Shown in pieces: positions 1 to 5,479 of a stretch of 5,628 nt of DNA. The stretch's first letter is position 1; every line of letters starts with the position of its first letter. The translations under genes were made by a program, and so were the position numbers. This DNA comes from an uncultured Myxococcales bacterium (GTDB lineage Bacteria; Myxococcota; UBA727; VGSZ01), in the NCBI GenBank assembly GCA_903952805.1, contig CAJBHN010000243.1, forward strand, positions 1-5,628, given 5' to 3'. Below the pieces are notes generated by a model, which worked only from the letters and a program-made list of their open reading frames with translations, did not search any database and was not told where the DNA came from.

Positions 1-23
1 GAGCCAGACGCTATTCACGCGCT

Positions 24-1127
24 CTAATTCCCAGCCGAACCAATGAGGGACTGCCACCGTGCTGCCCCCTCGGCTGAAACTTCAACAGCTACCAGTCTTT
101 GATGGATACTGCTCACCGCGAGCGACGCAGCGACGGGCTTCGCTTCAGCAGCCCAAAAAAGCGCCTGTTCGACAAACGTGTCCCATCCAATGAACAGCGT
201 GAGGCCCAAGCCAAGGGTATTCGCCCATCTAGCAAGTGCGTCACGGTCAATAAGCGTCTGCTGATCCGAAACAGCAACGACGGCAGCGTCTCTCGCGCCC
301 ATTTGGATGCATTTCCGGCAGAAAAGCTGGATGTCAGACGCCGAAACCGGCTTGTCACGTACTTCAATGGCCTTTTCCCAAGGCACACCTTCGGTGACAC
401 TACGCACGCACACGTCACCCGGGTTATTTCGGCTTGGGTCATTAATTCGCCCACTTTCGACGCGGCTCTCCCCAACCACCACGTCCATCAGGCCCGCGAC
501 GACCGCTTGGGCTCGCCTCCCTCCCTCAGAATTCTCATTTACGAACTCTTCAATGCACGCCACGAGCACGTCGGGGGTGACCTGAGCCTCGCCATCGTTC
601 TGCGCGTAACTCGGCTGGTAGCCGCGCCGTACCGCGATAAACGCACGCAGTGCCTTCCGCGCCAGCCTTTCATTAGGCAAAACCTGAATCTCACGAACCA
701 AGCCCAGCATAAAATCAAAAGCTTCTTGGGAACCCGAATGAATCGGAGTACCATCGTCGAGGCGTGTCATCCTGAAATATGGTTGATTATTCAGCGGCTC
801 CCTACCCGTAACTCCGATGCTGAAGCCAAGCTCCGCCGACAAAGGGACGAGTACGCCGTGACACAGGGTGCGCGCGGAATAAGCGTTGGGATTACCGATC
901 GCGTGCGTCGGCTTAATCGCAAATAGATCAGCAGAGCGATTCGTCGCCTTCGCCAACATGGCGGTGCCCAGAAAAGCTATATGAGTTTGTGAACTAACTT
1001 TGCACAACTCGGAGAGCTTCACGACCTTCTCGCGCCACGCGAGATCAAACCGGGTCGTCCCTTCAGGCGCCTCTGCTTCATCGCGAAGAACACGTCTCGC
1101 ATCGTCCTTGTCAATATTGAGGGCCAT
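24..1127 (-). CDS. SacI-family type II restriction endonuclease
   Basis: A 367-residue protein that should cleave unmethylated DNA at a SacI-type site (GAGCTC). It resembles SacI of Streptomyces achromogenes as I recall that sequence: similar length (about 358 aa) and shared blocks, including SARTLCHG (residues 84-91), a VPLSAELGF-like stretch (94-102), TGREPLNNQPYFR (107-119) and GRINDPSRNNPGDV (226-239). The likely PD-(D/E)xK nuclease centre is D238 in PGDV followed by E255 in AIEVRDK (253-259). The usual ExK lysine is replaced by R257, with K259 two residues on; SacI has EVRGK in my memory, so this looks like a family trait rather than damage. The start at 1127 lies inside the end of the upstream regulator gene, which suggests translational coupling; the purine run AAGAAAG just before it is only a weak ribosome site. 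The N-terminus aligns in register with SacI, supporting this start. The stop is TAG at 24-26. Base composition is lower in G+C than the right half of the window. Family is confident; exact specificity is inferred. Confidence 0.93.
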   Translation of the reverse strand: MALNIDKDDARRVLRDEAEAPEGTTRFDLAWREKVVKLSELCKVSSQTHIAFLGTAMLAKATNRSADLFAIKPTHAIGNPNAYSARTLCHGVLVPLSAELGFSIGVTGREPLNNQPYFRMTRLDDGTPIHSGSQEAFDFMLGLVREIQVLPNERLARKALRAFIAVRRGYQPSYAQNDGEAQVTPDVLVACIEEFVNENSEGGRRAQAVVAGLMDVVVGESRVESGRINDPSRNNPGDVCVRSVTEGVPWEKAIEVRDKPVSASDIQLFCRKCIQMGARDAAVVAVSDQQTLIDRDALARWANTLGLGLTLFIGWDTFVEQALFWAAEAKPVAASLAVSSIHQRLVAVEVSAEGAARWQSLIGSAGN

Positions 1128-1422
1128 GAGCTTTCTTGGTCTGGGAGACCCCAGTCATCGGTTGTGGCTCCAATACCTCGGACACCGCCGCTCGCGGGGA
1201 GGGCTCGGAAATCTGCTCGAGGAGAAGATCGAGGGGACAGTCGAGAGCCGTGGCAATCCTGTCCACGGTGTCCAGCGTTGTGTTGTAGTCGCGGCGTGCA
1301 GCCACCGATTGAAGTGTGGACTCCGAGATGCCTGTTTTCTCGGAGAGCTGCTTGTATGTAATGCGACAGCCGGTTCGCCTACGGAACCGCTCCATCGCCT
1401 CGCGAAGGCGCACGGCGATCAC
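1111..1422 (-). CDS. Small Cro/C1-type HTH regulator, probable R-M controller protein
   Basis: A 103-residue DNA-binding protein that probably regulates the adjoining restriction and methylation genes. Residues about 3-70 form a Cro/C1-type helix-turn-helix domain of the HTH_26 style: VRLREAMERFRRRTG (4-18), helix 2 near YKQLSEKTG (23-31), recognition helix near ISESTLQSVAA (32-42), then the family-typical block YNTTLDTVDRIATAL (46-60) and CPLDLLLE (62-69). The last 33 residues are a polar tail without recognised domain. I chose the GTG start at 1422 because GAGG lies six bases upstream (1429-1432) and because relatives usually begin just before the VRLRE block. The ATG at 1395 would cut into the first helix, and the open frame further upstream to 1809 is only the shadow of the methyltransferase gene. 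Its stop overlaps the endonuclease start by 17 bases, so the two are surely co-transcribed. Classical controller proteins (C.PvuII, C.AhdI) belong to a different HTH subgroup, so the controller role here rests on position and is an inference. Confidence 0.85.
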   Translation of the reverse strand: MIAVRLREAMERFRRRTGCRITYKQLSEKTGISESTLQSVAARRDYNTTLDTVDRIATALDCPLDLLLEQISEPSPRAAVSEVLEPQPMTGVSQTKKAHGPQY

Positions 1423-1428
1423 TTGTAG

Positions 1429-1432
1429 CCTC
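1429..1432 (-). promoter_or_regulatory. Ribosome binding site of the HTH regulator
   Basis: On the minus strand GAGG is followed by a six-base spacer (CTACAA) and GTG at 1422-1420. This spacing decides for the GTG start over the ATG at 1395, whose nearest GAGG is only two bases away. Confidence 0.6.
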
Positions 1433-1467
1433 GATACGGTTTTACGTAGCCCAAATCCAAAAATGAC

Positions 1468-1496
1468 TTGACATGGGCCCAAGACCTCGGTAAGGT
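1468..1496 (+). promoter_or_regulatory. Sigma70-type promoter of the methyltransferase gene
   Basis: A perfect -35 hexamer TTGACA (1468-1473) is followed after exactly 17 bases by TAAGGT (1491-1496), which keeps the TA...T core of a -10 box. Transcription would start near 1503, about 22 bases before the methyltransferase ATG and upstream of its GAGG. The arrangement fits a constitutive or early promoter that protects host DNA first. Inferred from sequence only. Confidence 0.6.
1474..1496. promoter_or_regulatory. Candidate operator elements in the divergent promoter region
   Basis: Two short symmetric elements lie between or on the promoter hexamers: the 8-base palindrome TGGGCCCA (1474-1481), directly after the -35, and ACCT-CGGTA-AGGT (1484-1496), which covers the -10. 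Either could bind the adjacent HTH dimer and repress the methyltransferase. A direct repeat GTAGCC (1425-1430 and 1447-1452, 22 bases apart) lies on the regulator side, and TACGTA is at 1443-1448. All are short enough to occur by chance. Confidence 0.25.
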
Positions 1497-1514
1497 TCCC
1501 CAGACAAACCAACT

Positions 1515-1518
1515 GAGG
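1515..1518 (+). promoter_or_regulatory. Ribosome binding site of the methyltransferase
   Basis: GAGG six bases before ATG at 1525. It supports 1525 as the start over the upstream in-frame TTG at 1468, which is part of the -35 hexamer. Confidence 0.75.
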
Positions 1519-1524
1519 ACGAAG

Positions 1525-2808
1525 ATGCGGAAAGTCATCAGCCTCTATACGGGAGCGGGCGGCCTTGACCTCGGGCTTGAAGCCGCCGGGTTCACGACCA
1601 CCGCTGCCGTCGAATACAATGCTCCAGCCTGCAGGACTCTCCGGGCTAACCGCGGCGAGCATCGCCCATGGACAGTGCTCGAGGCAAGCATTCATGATGT
1701 CTCGTCGGAGCAGCTGATGGCTGCCGGCAAAGTTGGGGTCGGCGAAGCCGACATGCTCGTCGGCGGCCCGCCGTGTCAGCCGTTTTCGAAGTCTGCCTAT
1801 TGGGTCCATGGAGACACGAAGCGACTCGGTGACCCCCGAGCCGACACGCTTTCTGCATATCTAAGAGTGCTACGCGACCTGCAGCCGCGAGTCTTCTTGC
1901 TCGAAAACGTTTTTGGACTCACCTATAAAGGCAAGGACGAGGCTCTTCGACTTCTTCAGAATACTGTGGAAGCCATCAACCGCGACGTTGGTACGACTTA
2001 CTCCTTCTGTTGGAAGGTATTAAATACCGCGAACTACGGAGTGCCGCAGGTACGGGAGCGGTTTTTTCTTGTCGGTGCGCGTGATGGGCGCGAGTTTACG
2101 TTCCCCGAACCTACTCACGCCGAGGTACCTCCATCTGGGCAAACCTCGTTGCAACGTCCCGCAAGCCAGATTGCACTCTTCGACAAGGGCCAGATCAACA
2201 GCGGGACGATCGAGCCGTGGCGAACCTGTTGGGACGCGCTTATGGACCTTGATTCTAACACGCCCAATGGTCTCCAAGTCACGGGAAAGTGGGGCGATCT
2301 ACTTCCTTCCATCCCAGAGGGACAAAACTATCTTTTTCATACAGATAGAGGCGGAGGTCTACCCCTGTTTGGATGGCGAAGGCGCTATTGGACTTTCCTC
2401 CTAAAGCTCGCCAAGGATCGCCCTTCATGGACCCTCCAGGCACAACCGGGGGCAGGCATCGGACCATTCCACTGGAAGAACCGACGCCTGTCCGTCGCAG
2501 AAATGATGCGAATTCAGACATTTCCCGATGGTTACACAATAACCGGTGGGCACACTGAAGCTGTGCGTCAGCTCGGCAACGCAGTCCCAAGTCTCATGGC
2601 TGAAATTCTAGGGCGGGAAATTCGTCGGCAGTTACTTGACGATCCTGCAACCGGATCTCTTCAGCTTCTCGCTCCTCGCCGGACTCCGATTCCTCCTGCA
2701 GAAGTCATTACGCCAGTTCCACAAAAGTACCATGTGCATATCGGCGAGCACTCGGCGCACCCAGGCACTGGAAAAGGACATCTGTCAAGCGATCAAGCCA
2801 GCATGTAG
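1525..2808 (+). CDS. DNA (cytosine-5-)-methyltransferase, M.SacI-like
   Basis: A 427-residue type II methyltransferase that transfers a methyl group from S-adenosylmethionine to carbon 5 of cytosine, expected within GAGCTC, to protect host DNA from the divergent endonuclease. All main C5-MTase motifs are in order: I, SLYTGAGGLDLGLE (6-19), cofactor binding; IV, GGPPCQPFSKS (80-90), with nucleophile C84; VI, ENV (127-129); VIII, QVRERF (175-180); the target-recognition region about 185-319, including EGQNYLFHTDR (265-275) and YWTFLLK (288-294), both close to M.SacI as I recall it; IX, SVAEMMRIQTFP (323-334); X, RQLGNAVPSLMAE (348-360). The ATG at 1525 has a well-spaced GAGG and begins just before motif I. 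After motif X there is a tail of about 55 residues (from about 373), rich in Pro, His and Ser. M.SacI also carries residues beyond motif X, but this tail looks longer and unrelated; it may be a disordered end. Family assignment is very firm; the specificity rests on SacI likeness of both enzymes. Confidence 0.96.
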   Translation: MRKVISLYTGAGGLDLGLEAAGFTTTAAVEYNAPACRTLRANRGEHRPWTVLEASIHDVSSEQLMAAGKVGVGEADMLVGGPPCQPFSKSAYWVHGDTKRLGDPRADTLSAYLRVLRDLQPRVFLLENVFGLTYKGKDEALRLLQNTVEAINRDVGTTYSFCWKVLNTANYGVPQVRERFFLVGARDGREFTFPEPTHAEVPPSGQTSLQRPASQIALFDKGQINSGTIEPWRTCWDALMDLDSNTPNGLQVTGKWGDLLPSIPEGQNYLFHTDRGGGLPLFGWRRRYWTFLLKLAKDRPSWTLQAQPGAGIGPFHWKNRRLSVAEMMRIQTFPDGYTITGGHTEAVRQLGNAVPSLMAEILGREIRRQLLDDPATGSLQLLAPRRTPIPPAEVITPVPQKYHVHIGEHSAHPGTGKGHLSSDQASM

Positions 2809-2961
2809 GCCAGAGAAAGATCGTTCCACGCTCGGATCGGACCGGCGAAGAGCGGGTTCATAGTGTAAAGAAGGAACCAACGAGACTTCCGCAATACAAC
2901 AGCCCACTGGCGCAAGGATCAGCGTCGGCAACAGCCCTGGTCGGTGGCGCCGCGCCAGCGC
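2809..2961. other. Convergent intergenic spacer at the R-M cassette border
   Basis: The methyltransferase and the alpha/beta hydrolase end facing each other across 153 bases. The spacer shows no convincing gene. It holds a weak inverted pair GGTTC/GAACC (2855-2859 and 2874-2878) with a 14-base loop, and a 9-base direct repeat CAACAGCCC at 2897-2905 and 2929-2937. Composition changes from mixed to GC-rich across it, so the junction of acquired and resident DNA probably lies here. Confidence 0.5.
2945..2957 (-). terminator. Possible hairpin after the hydrolase gene
   Basis: TGGCG-CCG-CGCCA forms a five-pair GC-rich stem with a three-base loop, four bases beyond the hydrolase stop. No T-run follows, so a standard intrinsic terminator is not shown. 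Confidence 0.25.
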
Positions 2962-3780
2962 TCAGGGCGACAAGATGCCCGCCAGGGCGCGCTGATAGGC
3001 GGCGAACATCGACAGGTCGTTGTGGCCGCCGCCGTCGACGATGGTGACGCTGCTGCCGGCGGGCAGGGGGCGTTGCGCCACCAGCTGTTGGGCCGATGCC
3101 AGGGGAATCACCGCGTCGGCGGTGCCGTGCACGACGTGGACGGGGCAGCGCACGCGCTCGAGCCATTGGTCGCTGCGCAGCGTGAACGCCAACAGCCACG
3201 ACGGCAGCCACGGCACCAGCCGTTGCGCGAGGTCGGTGAAGCTCGCGTAGGGCGTCTCGAGCACGAGCAATCGTGGCGAGCGCGTGGCCGCCAGATGCAC
3301 TGCGGGGCCGGTGCCGATGGAGCGGCCAAAGACGACGACGTCATCGTGGCGGGCAGCGACGGCGTCGTAGACGGCGTCGACGTCTTCGAGCAGCGAGGGC
3401 TCGGTCAGGGTGCCGGTGCTTTTGCCGTAGCCGGCGTAGTCGACGACGTAGACGACGTAGCCCACGACGGCGAGGTCGGCGCCGACCTCGCCCCAGCTGC
3501 GCACCGAGCCAGCATTGCCGTGCAGGTACACGATGGCCCGGTGCGGTTCGGGGACACCCGCTGGCACCACGCGTACGGCATGGAGCCGATGGCCCGTCGG
3601 GCTGTCAAACCACAGCTCGGTGTGGGGAGCGCCGAAGCTGAAGGTGACGTCGTCGGCGAGGACTTCGGGATGAAATATGATGCGCCGTTGCACCGCAGCC
3701 GACGACACCGCCGCGAGCGCGAGGGATGCGGCGAGCAAGACCAGGAGTGCTATCACCATGACGACCATCCGCGATGACAT
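2962..3780 (-). CDS. Membrane-anchored alpha/beta hydrolase (BEM46/ABHD13-like)
   Basis: A 272-residue serine hydrolase whose substrate cannot be told from sequence. Residues about 5-29 are a strongly hydrophobic, Ala/Leu/Val-rich segment after a short basic start, so the protein is probably anchored in the inner membrane with its catalytic domain on the outer face, or is secreted. The hydrolase fold follows: YLHGNAGS (85-92) gives the oxyanion-hole HG motif; FGRSIGTG (151-158) is the nucleophile elbow with S154; HGTADAVIP (218-226) carries the acid D222; DGGGHND (249-255) carries H253. VVDYAGYGKSTG (112-123) is typical of the BEM46/ABHD13 family, which is usually 250-320 residues, so the gene looks full length. 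There is no clear ribosome site before the ATG at 3780, and an in-frame ATG at 3768 is an alternative start. The DUF2892 gene lies 123 bases upstream on the same strand; a shared transcript is possible but not shown. Codon use is GC-rich, like the rest of the right half. Confidence 0.88.
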   Translation of the reverse strand: MSSRMVVMVIALLVLLAASLALAAVSSAAVQRRIIFHPEVLADDVTFSFGAPHTELWFDSPTGHRLHAVRVVPAGVPEPHRAIVYLHGNAGSVRSWGEVGADLAVVGYVVYVVDYAGYGKSTGTLTEPSLLEDVDAVYDAVAARHDDVVVFGRSIGTGPAVHLAATRSPRLLVLETPYASFTDLAQRLVPWLPSWLLAFTLRSDQWLERVRCPVHVVHGTADAVIPLASAQQLVAQRPLPAGSSVTIVDGGGHNDLSMFAAYQRALAGILSP

Positions 3781-3903
3781 CGCGAGACGGTGGCACGTCG
3801 AGCCCAGCAGCGGCAGGCACCCGACCGTCGGTGTGCAACCGGCGCCCGGTCGAGGTGCAAGGTCGTCTGGGACGCCGCCGTCGTCGTGCCACGCGCGAGC
3901 CGA

Positions 3904-4113
3904 TCAGGCCTTCTTCAGCGAGCAGGTGTTGACGCCGAGCAGCGTGTAGATGGGGCAGCTGCCCACCAGGCCCGTCGCCAAGGGCACGAGGCCGACCAGT
4001 CCAAAGAGCGTCTGGGGTCCGACGAAGACCAGGCTCAGCAGCAGCACCCCGGCCACGACCCGGATGACGCGTTCGATGGTGTGTTCGTTGTGGGGAAAGA
4101 TCGTGGCGAGCAT
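3904..4113 (-). CDS. DUF2892 / YgaP-like inner-membrane protein
   Basis: A 69-residue two-helix membrane protein. The family typically forms small stand-alone membrane hairpins or the C-terminal membrane part of rhodanese proteins such as YgaP; its biochemical role is poorly known. The N-terminal part FPHNEHTIERVIRV (6-19) precedes helix 1 (about 18-32, ending in LLLSLVFVG) and helix 2 (about 37-51, GLVGLVPLATGLVG). The family-signature end GSCPIYTLLGVNTC (51-64) contains two cysteines, C53 and C64, before a short basic tail. I chose the ATG at 4113 because GGAG sits six bases upstream and because family members start shortly before the NE-x-x-ER segment. An in-frame ATG at 4197 would add 28 His/Pro-rich residues without family resemblance. 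Confidence 0.9.
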   Translation of the reverse strand: MLATIFPHNEHTIERVIRVVAGVLLLSLVFVGPQTLFGLVGLVPLATGLVGSCPIYTLLGVNTCSLKKA

Positions 4114-4119
4114 GGTGGT

Positions 4120-4123
4120 CTCC
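4120..4123 (-). promoter_or_regulatory. Ribosome binding site of the DUF2892 gene
   Basis: GGAG on the minus strand, six bases before the ATG at 4113-4111. It decides for the short 69-residue form. Confidence 0.65.
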
Positions 4124-4207
4124 GGTGCATGACCCGTGGTGTGGGCCGTGTGCTTCTCCATGCAGAGAGCCAGCGGTGGCCCCAAAGGGTGCGCCAAGGC
4201 GATGCCG

Positions 4208-4232
4208 GGCTATAAGACATTGAAAAGACAGC
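4208..4232. promoter_or_regulatory. AT-rich patch, candidate divergent promoter
   Basis: The 190-base gap between the DUF2892 gene (minus) and the EF-hand/3D gene (plus) is GC-rich except for this patch, which contains TATAAG (4211-4216) on the plus strand and TTATAG on the minus strand. Either could be a -10 box. No good -35 is seen at the proper distance on either strand. Confidence 0.3.
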
Positions 4233-4303
4233 GATCCGTGGCCGGCGCCTCTCTCCGCCATGTGACGGAGGTACGGCGGGGGCGGCGCCACCGACAACCC
4301 CTT

Positions 4304-5017
4304 ATGGCCCGCATCACCGAATCAGCCTTCGTCAGCAGTCTGCACCACCAGGAGGTCGACGTCCGTGGCCTCGACCGGTCGCTGCAGGCCGCCGACCTCG
4401 ACCGCGACGGCGTCATCGGTGGCGCCAGCGAGGCCAGGGCCCTGTTTCACGCCGTCGACGACTTCGACACCAACGGGTCCCGCGGCAGCGTCAACAGCAG
4501 CGCCGCTCCCGTCGCTCGCGCCCTCGCCCAGGTCGAGGCCCATACCCGCCCGGCCCGCGGCGTCGGCTCAAGCTCCGCCCCCACCGGCTCGACGGGGCCC
4601 ACGACGGGACCCACGACGGGGCGCACCGTCGGCACGGCCCGCGGCACCGGCTACTTTCCAGACCACAGCGCCATGGAAGGCGGCTTTTTCGACAAGCACG
4701 GCAAGGCACTGCACACGGTCAACGACTACGTCGCCGCCCGCCAGCAGCATCCCCACGATCCGTCGCGTTGGCCCCCCTACGTGTCCATCGCCCTCGACAA
4801 GCGCCTCTACCATAACGGCACCATCAAATACGGCGACACCTTCCGCATCCCCGAGCTCGAGCGAAAGTTCGGCATGCCGATCGAGTTTCGCGCGGTCGAC
4901 ACCGGCGGCGCCTTCACCGGCAAGGGCTTCTCCCGCGTCGACATCTGCACGTCGTCACGGACCAACAGCCTCGACCCCACCATCAACGGCCGCCTGACCC
5001 TCATCAAACCGCCCTGA
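4304..5017 (+). CDS. EF-hand-like plus 3D/double-psi beta-barrel domain protein
   Basis: A 237-residue protein of unknown function with three parts. Residues 1-75 contain an EF-hand-like calcium loop, DLDRDGVIGG (31-40, ligands D31, D33, D35, G36, I38), followed by a degenerate second one, DFDTNG (53-58). Residues about 79-114 are a low-complexity Gly/Ser/Thr/Pro linker with a GPTT repeat. Residues about 115-237 look like the 3D domain, a double-psi beta-barrel shared with MltA lytic transglycosylases and RlpA/barwin-like proteins: TGYFPD (115-120), MEGGFFDKHGKAL (124-136), VSIALDKR (160-167), YGDTFRIPELE (176-186), VDTGGAFTGKGFSRVDIC (198-215) and INGRLTLI (227-234). D199 and D213 match the conserved aspartates of that fold. 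A cell-wall role is possible, but no signal peptide is visible from the ATG at 4304. I chose that start because the sequence before it is basic and non-homologous; it lacks a Shine-Dalgarno site. The frame stays open upstream to 4136, so a longer form cannot be excluded. Confidence 0.8.
   Translation: MARITESAFVSSLHHQEVDVRGLDRSLQAADLDRDGVIGGASEARALFHAVDDFDTNGSRGSVNSSAAPVARALAQVEAHTRPARGVGSSSAPTGSTGPTTGPTTGRTVGTARGTGYFPDHSAMEGGFFDKHGKALHTVNDYVAARQQHPHDPSRWPPYVSIALDKRLYHNGTIKYGDTFRIPELERKFGMPIEFRAVDTGGAFTGKGFSRVDICTSSRTNSLDPTINGRLTLIKPP
4594..4617 (+). repeat. Two tandem 12-base units in the linker coding region
   Basis: GGGGCCCACGAC and GGGACCCACGAC follow each other with one mismatch, and a third partial unit begins after them. 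They encode the GPTT repeat of the linker and probably arose by slippage. Confidence 0.7.
4853..4858. other. GAGCTC (SacI-type) site inside the EF-hand/3D gene
   Basis: One of only two GAGCTC sites I find in the window; the other is at 5606-5611. Both lie in the GC-rich flank and none in the R-M cassette. The cell must methylate these sites if the endonuclease is active. Confidence 0.9.
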
Positions 5018-5479
5018 AGCCGAGCGGAAGCTCAGGCCGTCGTCGTCGTCGTCGTTGCGTCGTCCTCGTCGATGGGGCCAGACCCACCAGCCGGCGGCTG
5101 ACGTCGTCGAGGCGGGCGGCGTCGACGTCGCGGTGGGCGTTGGGGTTGGGCGAGCGCAGGGGCCAGCCGCCGACGTTGGCCTGCTTGTCGCCCGACTGCT
5201 GTACGCCATCGCCGCCGACATGATGGCGTCGTCGTCGCCACGCCAAGTCGTCGTCATGGCCGGCGTCTGGCGCCGCCGACCGAGCAGCGCGTCCGCCATC
5301 CGCGCACAGCCGCCAGCGGCGCCGACGGTCGCTCGCCATCAATTGGGTCGCCGGGCTTTGTCGGCGTCGGCCGGGTGGCGCTCCGCACCACGCCTTCTCG
5401 ACGAATCTCGACAACGTCGTCTCGGGTGCCGCGCGACATGACATGGTGACGTTTCTCTCGCTCCAGAAAGAAGCGTTCC
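5018..5479. other. 462-base region without a clear intact gene; possible minus-strand gene remnant
   Basis: No frame here gives a protein I recognise. Read on the minus strand, about 5079-5200 has almost only G or C at third codon positions in one frame, giving balanced protein text such as DKQANVGGWPLRSPNPNAHR and then LDDVSRRLVGL. Downstream of about 5080 that frame runs into an arginine run, while the next frame continues as PIDEDDATTTTTTA and a stop at 5032-5034. The side toward 5300 also reads well only after a frame change. A small frameshifted or decayed gene, or a sequencing error near the repeat, would explain this. High G+C can imitate such a signal, so confidence is low. Confidence 0.3.
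5038..5055. repeat. (CGT)6 trinucleotide repeat
   Basis: Six perfect CGT units lie just after the EF-hand/3D gene, followed by imperfect CGTCGTCCTCGTCG. On the minus strand they read as ACG codons in the possible gene remnant. Such a repeat is prone to slippage. Confidence 0.9.

Larger units (their letters stand above)
24..2808. other. Complete SacI-type restriction-modification cassette
   Basis: Endonuclease and regulator on the minus strand and methyltransferase on the plus strand form a closed functional unit. All three frames are intact, with full catalytic motifs. G+C content drops to about 43-62% in sampled lines against 68-78% to the right, which suggests horizontal acquisition. The left border lies outside the window. 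No transposase, integrase or clear terminal repeat is seen at the right border. Confidence 0.8.

Noticed and set aside
99..926. Long plus-strand open frame (275 codons) across the endonuclease gene
   Set aside because: It lies antisense within the SacI-family gene and its translation is Arg-rich without any recognised motif.
1000..1428. Plus-strand open frame over the regulator
   Set aside because: It is antisense to the clear HTH protein and to the endonuclease start; no ribosome site or family likeness.
1468..1524. TTG start of the methyltransferase at 1468
   Set aside because: The TTG is part of the TTGACA hexamer; ATG 1525 has a good ribosome site and begins just before motif I.
1423..1809. 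N-terminal extension of the regulator frame to an ATG at 1809
   Set aside because: It would be antisense to methyltransferase motifs I-IV and removes the divergent promoter; the added residues have no domain character.
2858..3211. Minus-strand frame of 117 codons
   Set aside because: It is a frame-shifted shadow of the alpha/beta hydrolase end, Arg/Pro-rich and without motifs.
2944..3777. Plus-strand frame of 277 codons
   Set aside because: It is exactly antisense to the hydrolase with its full catalytic triad; a common artefact in GC-rich genes.
4114..4197. Longer start for the DUF2892 protein at 4197
   Set aside because: The added 28 residues do not match the family, and the ATG at 4113 has a well-spaced GGAG.
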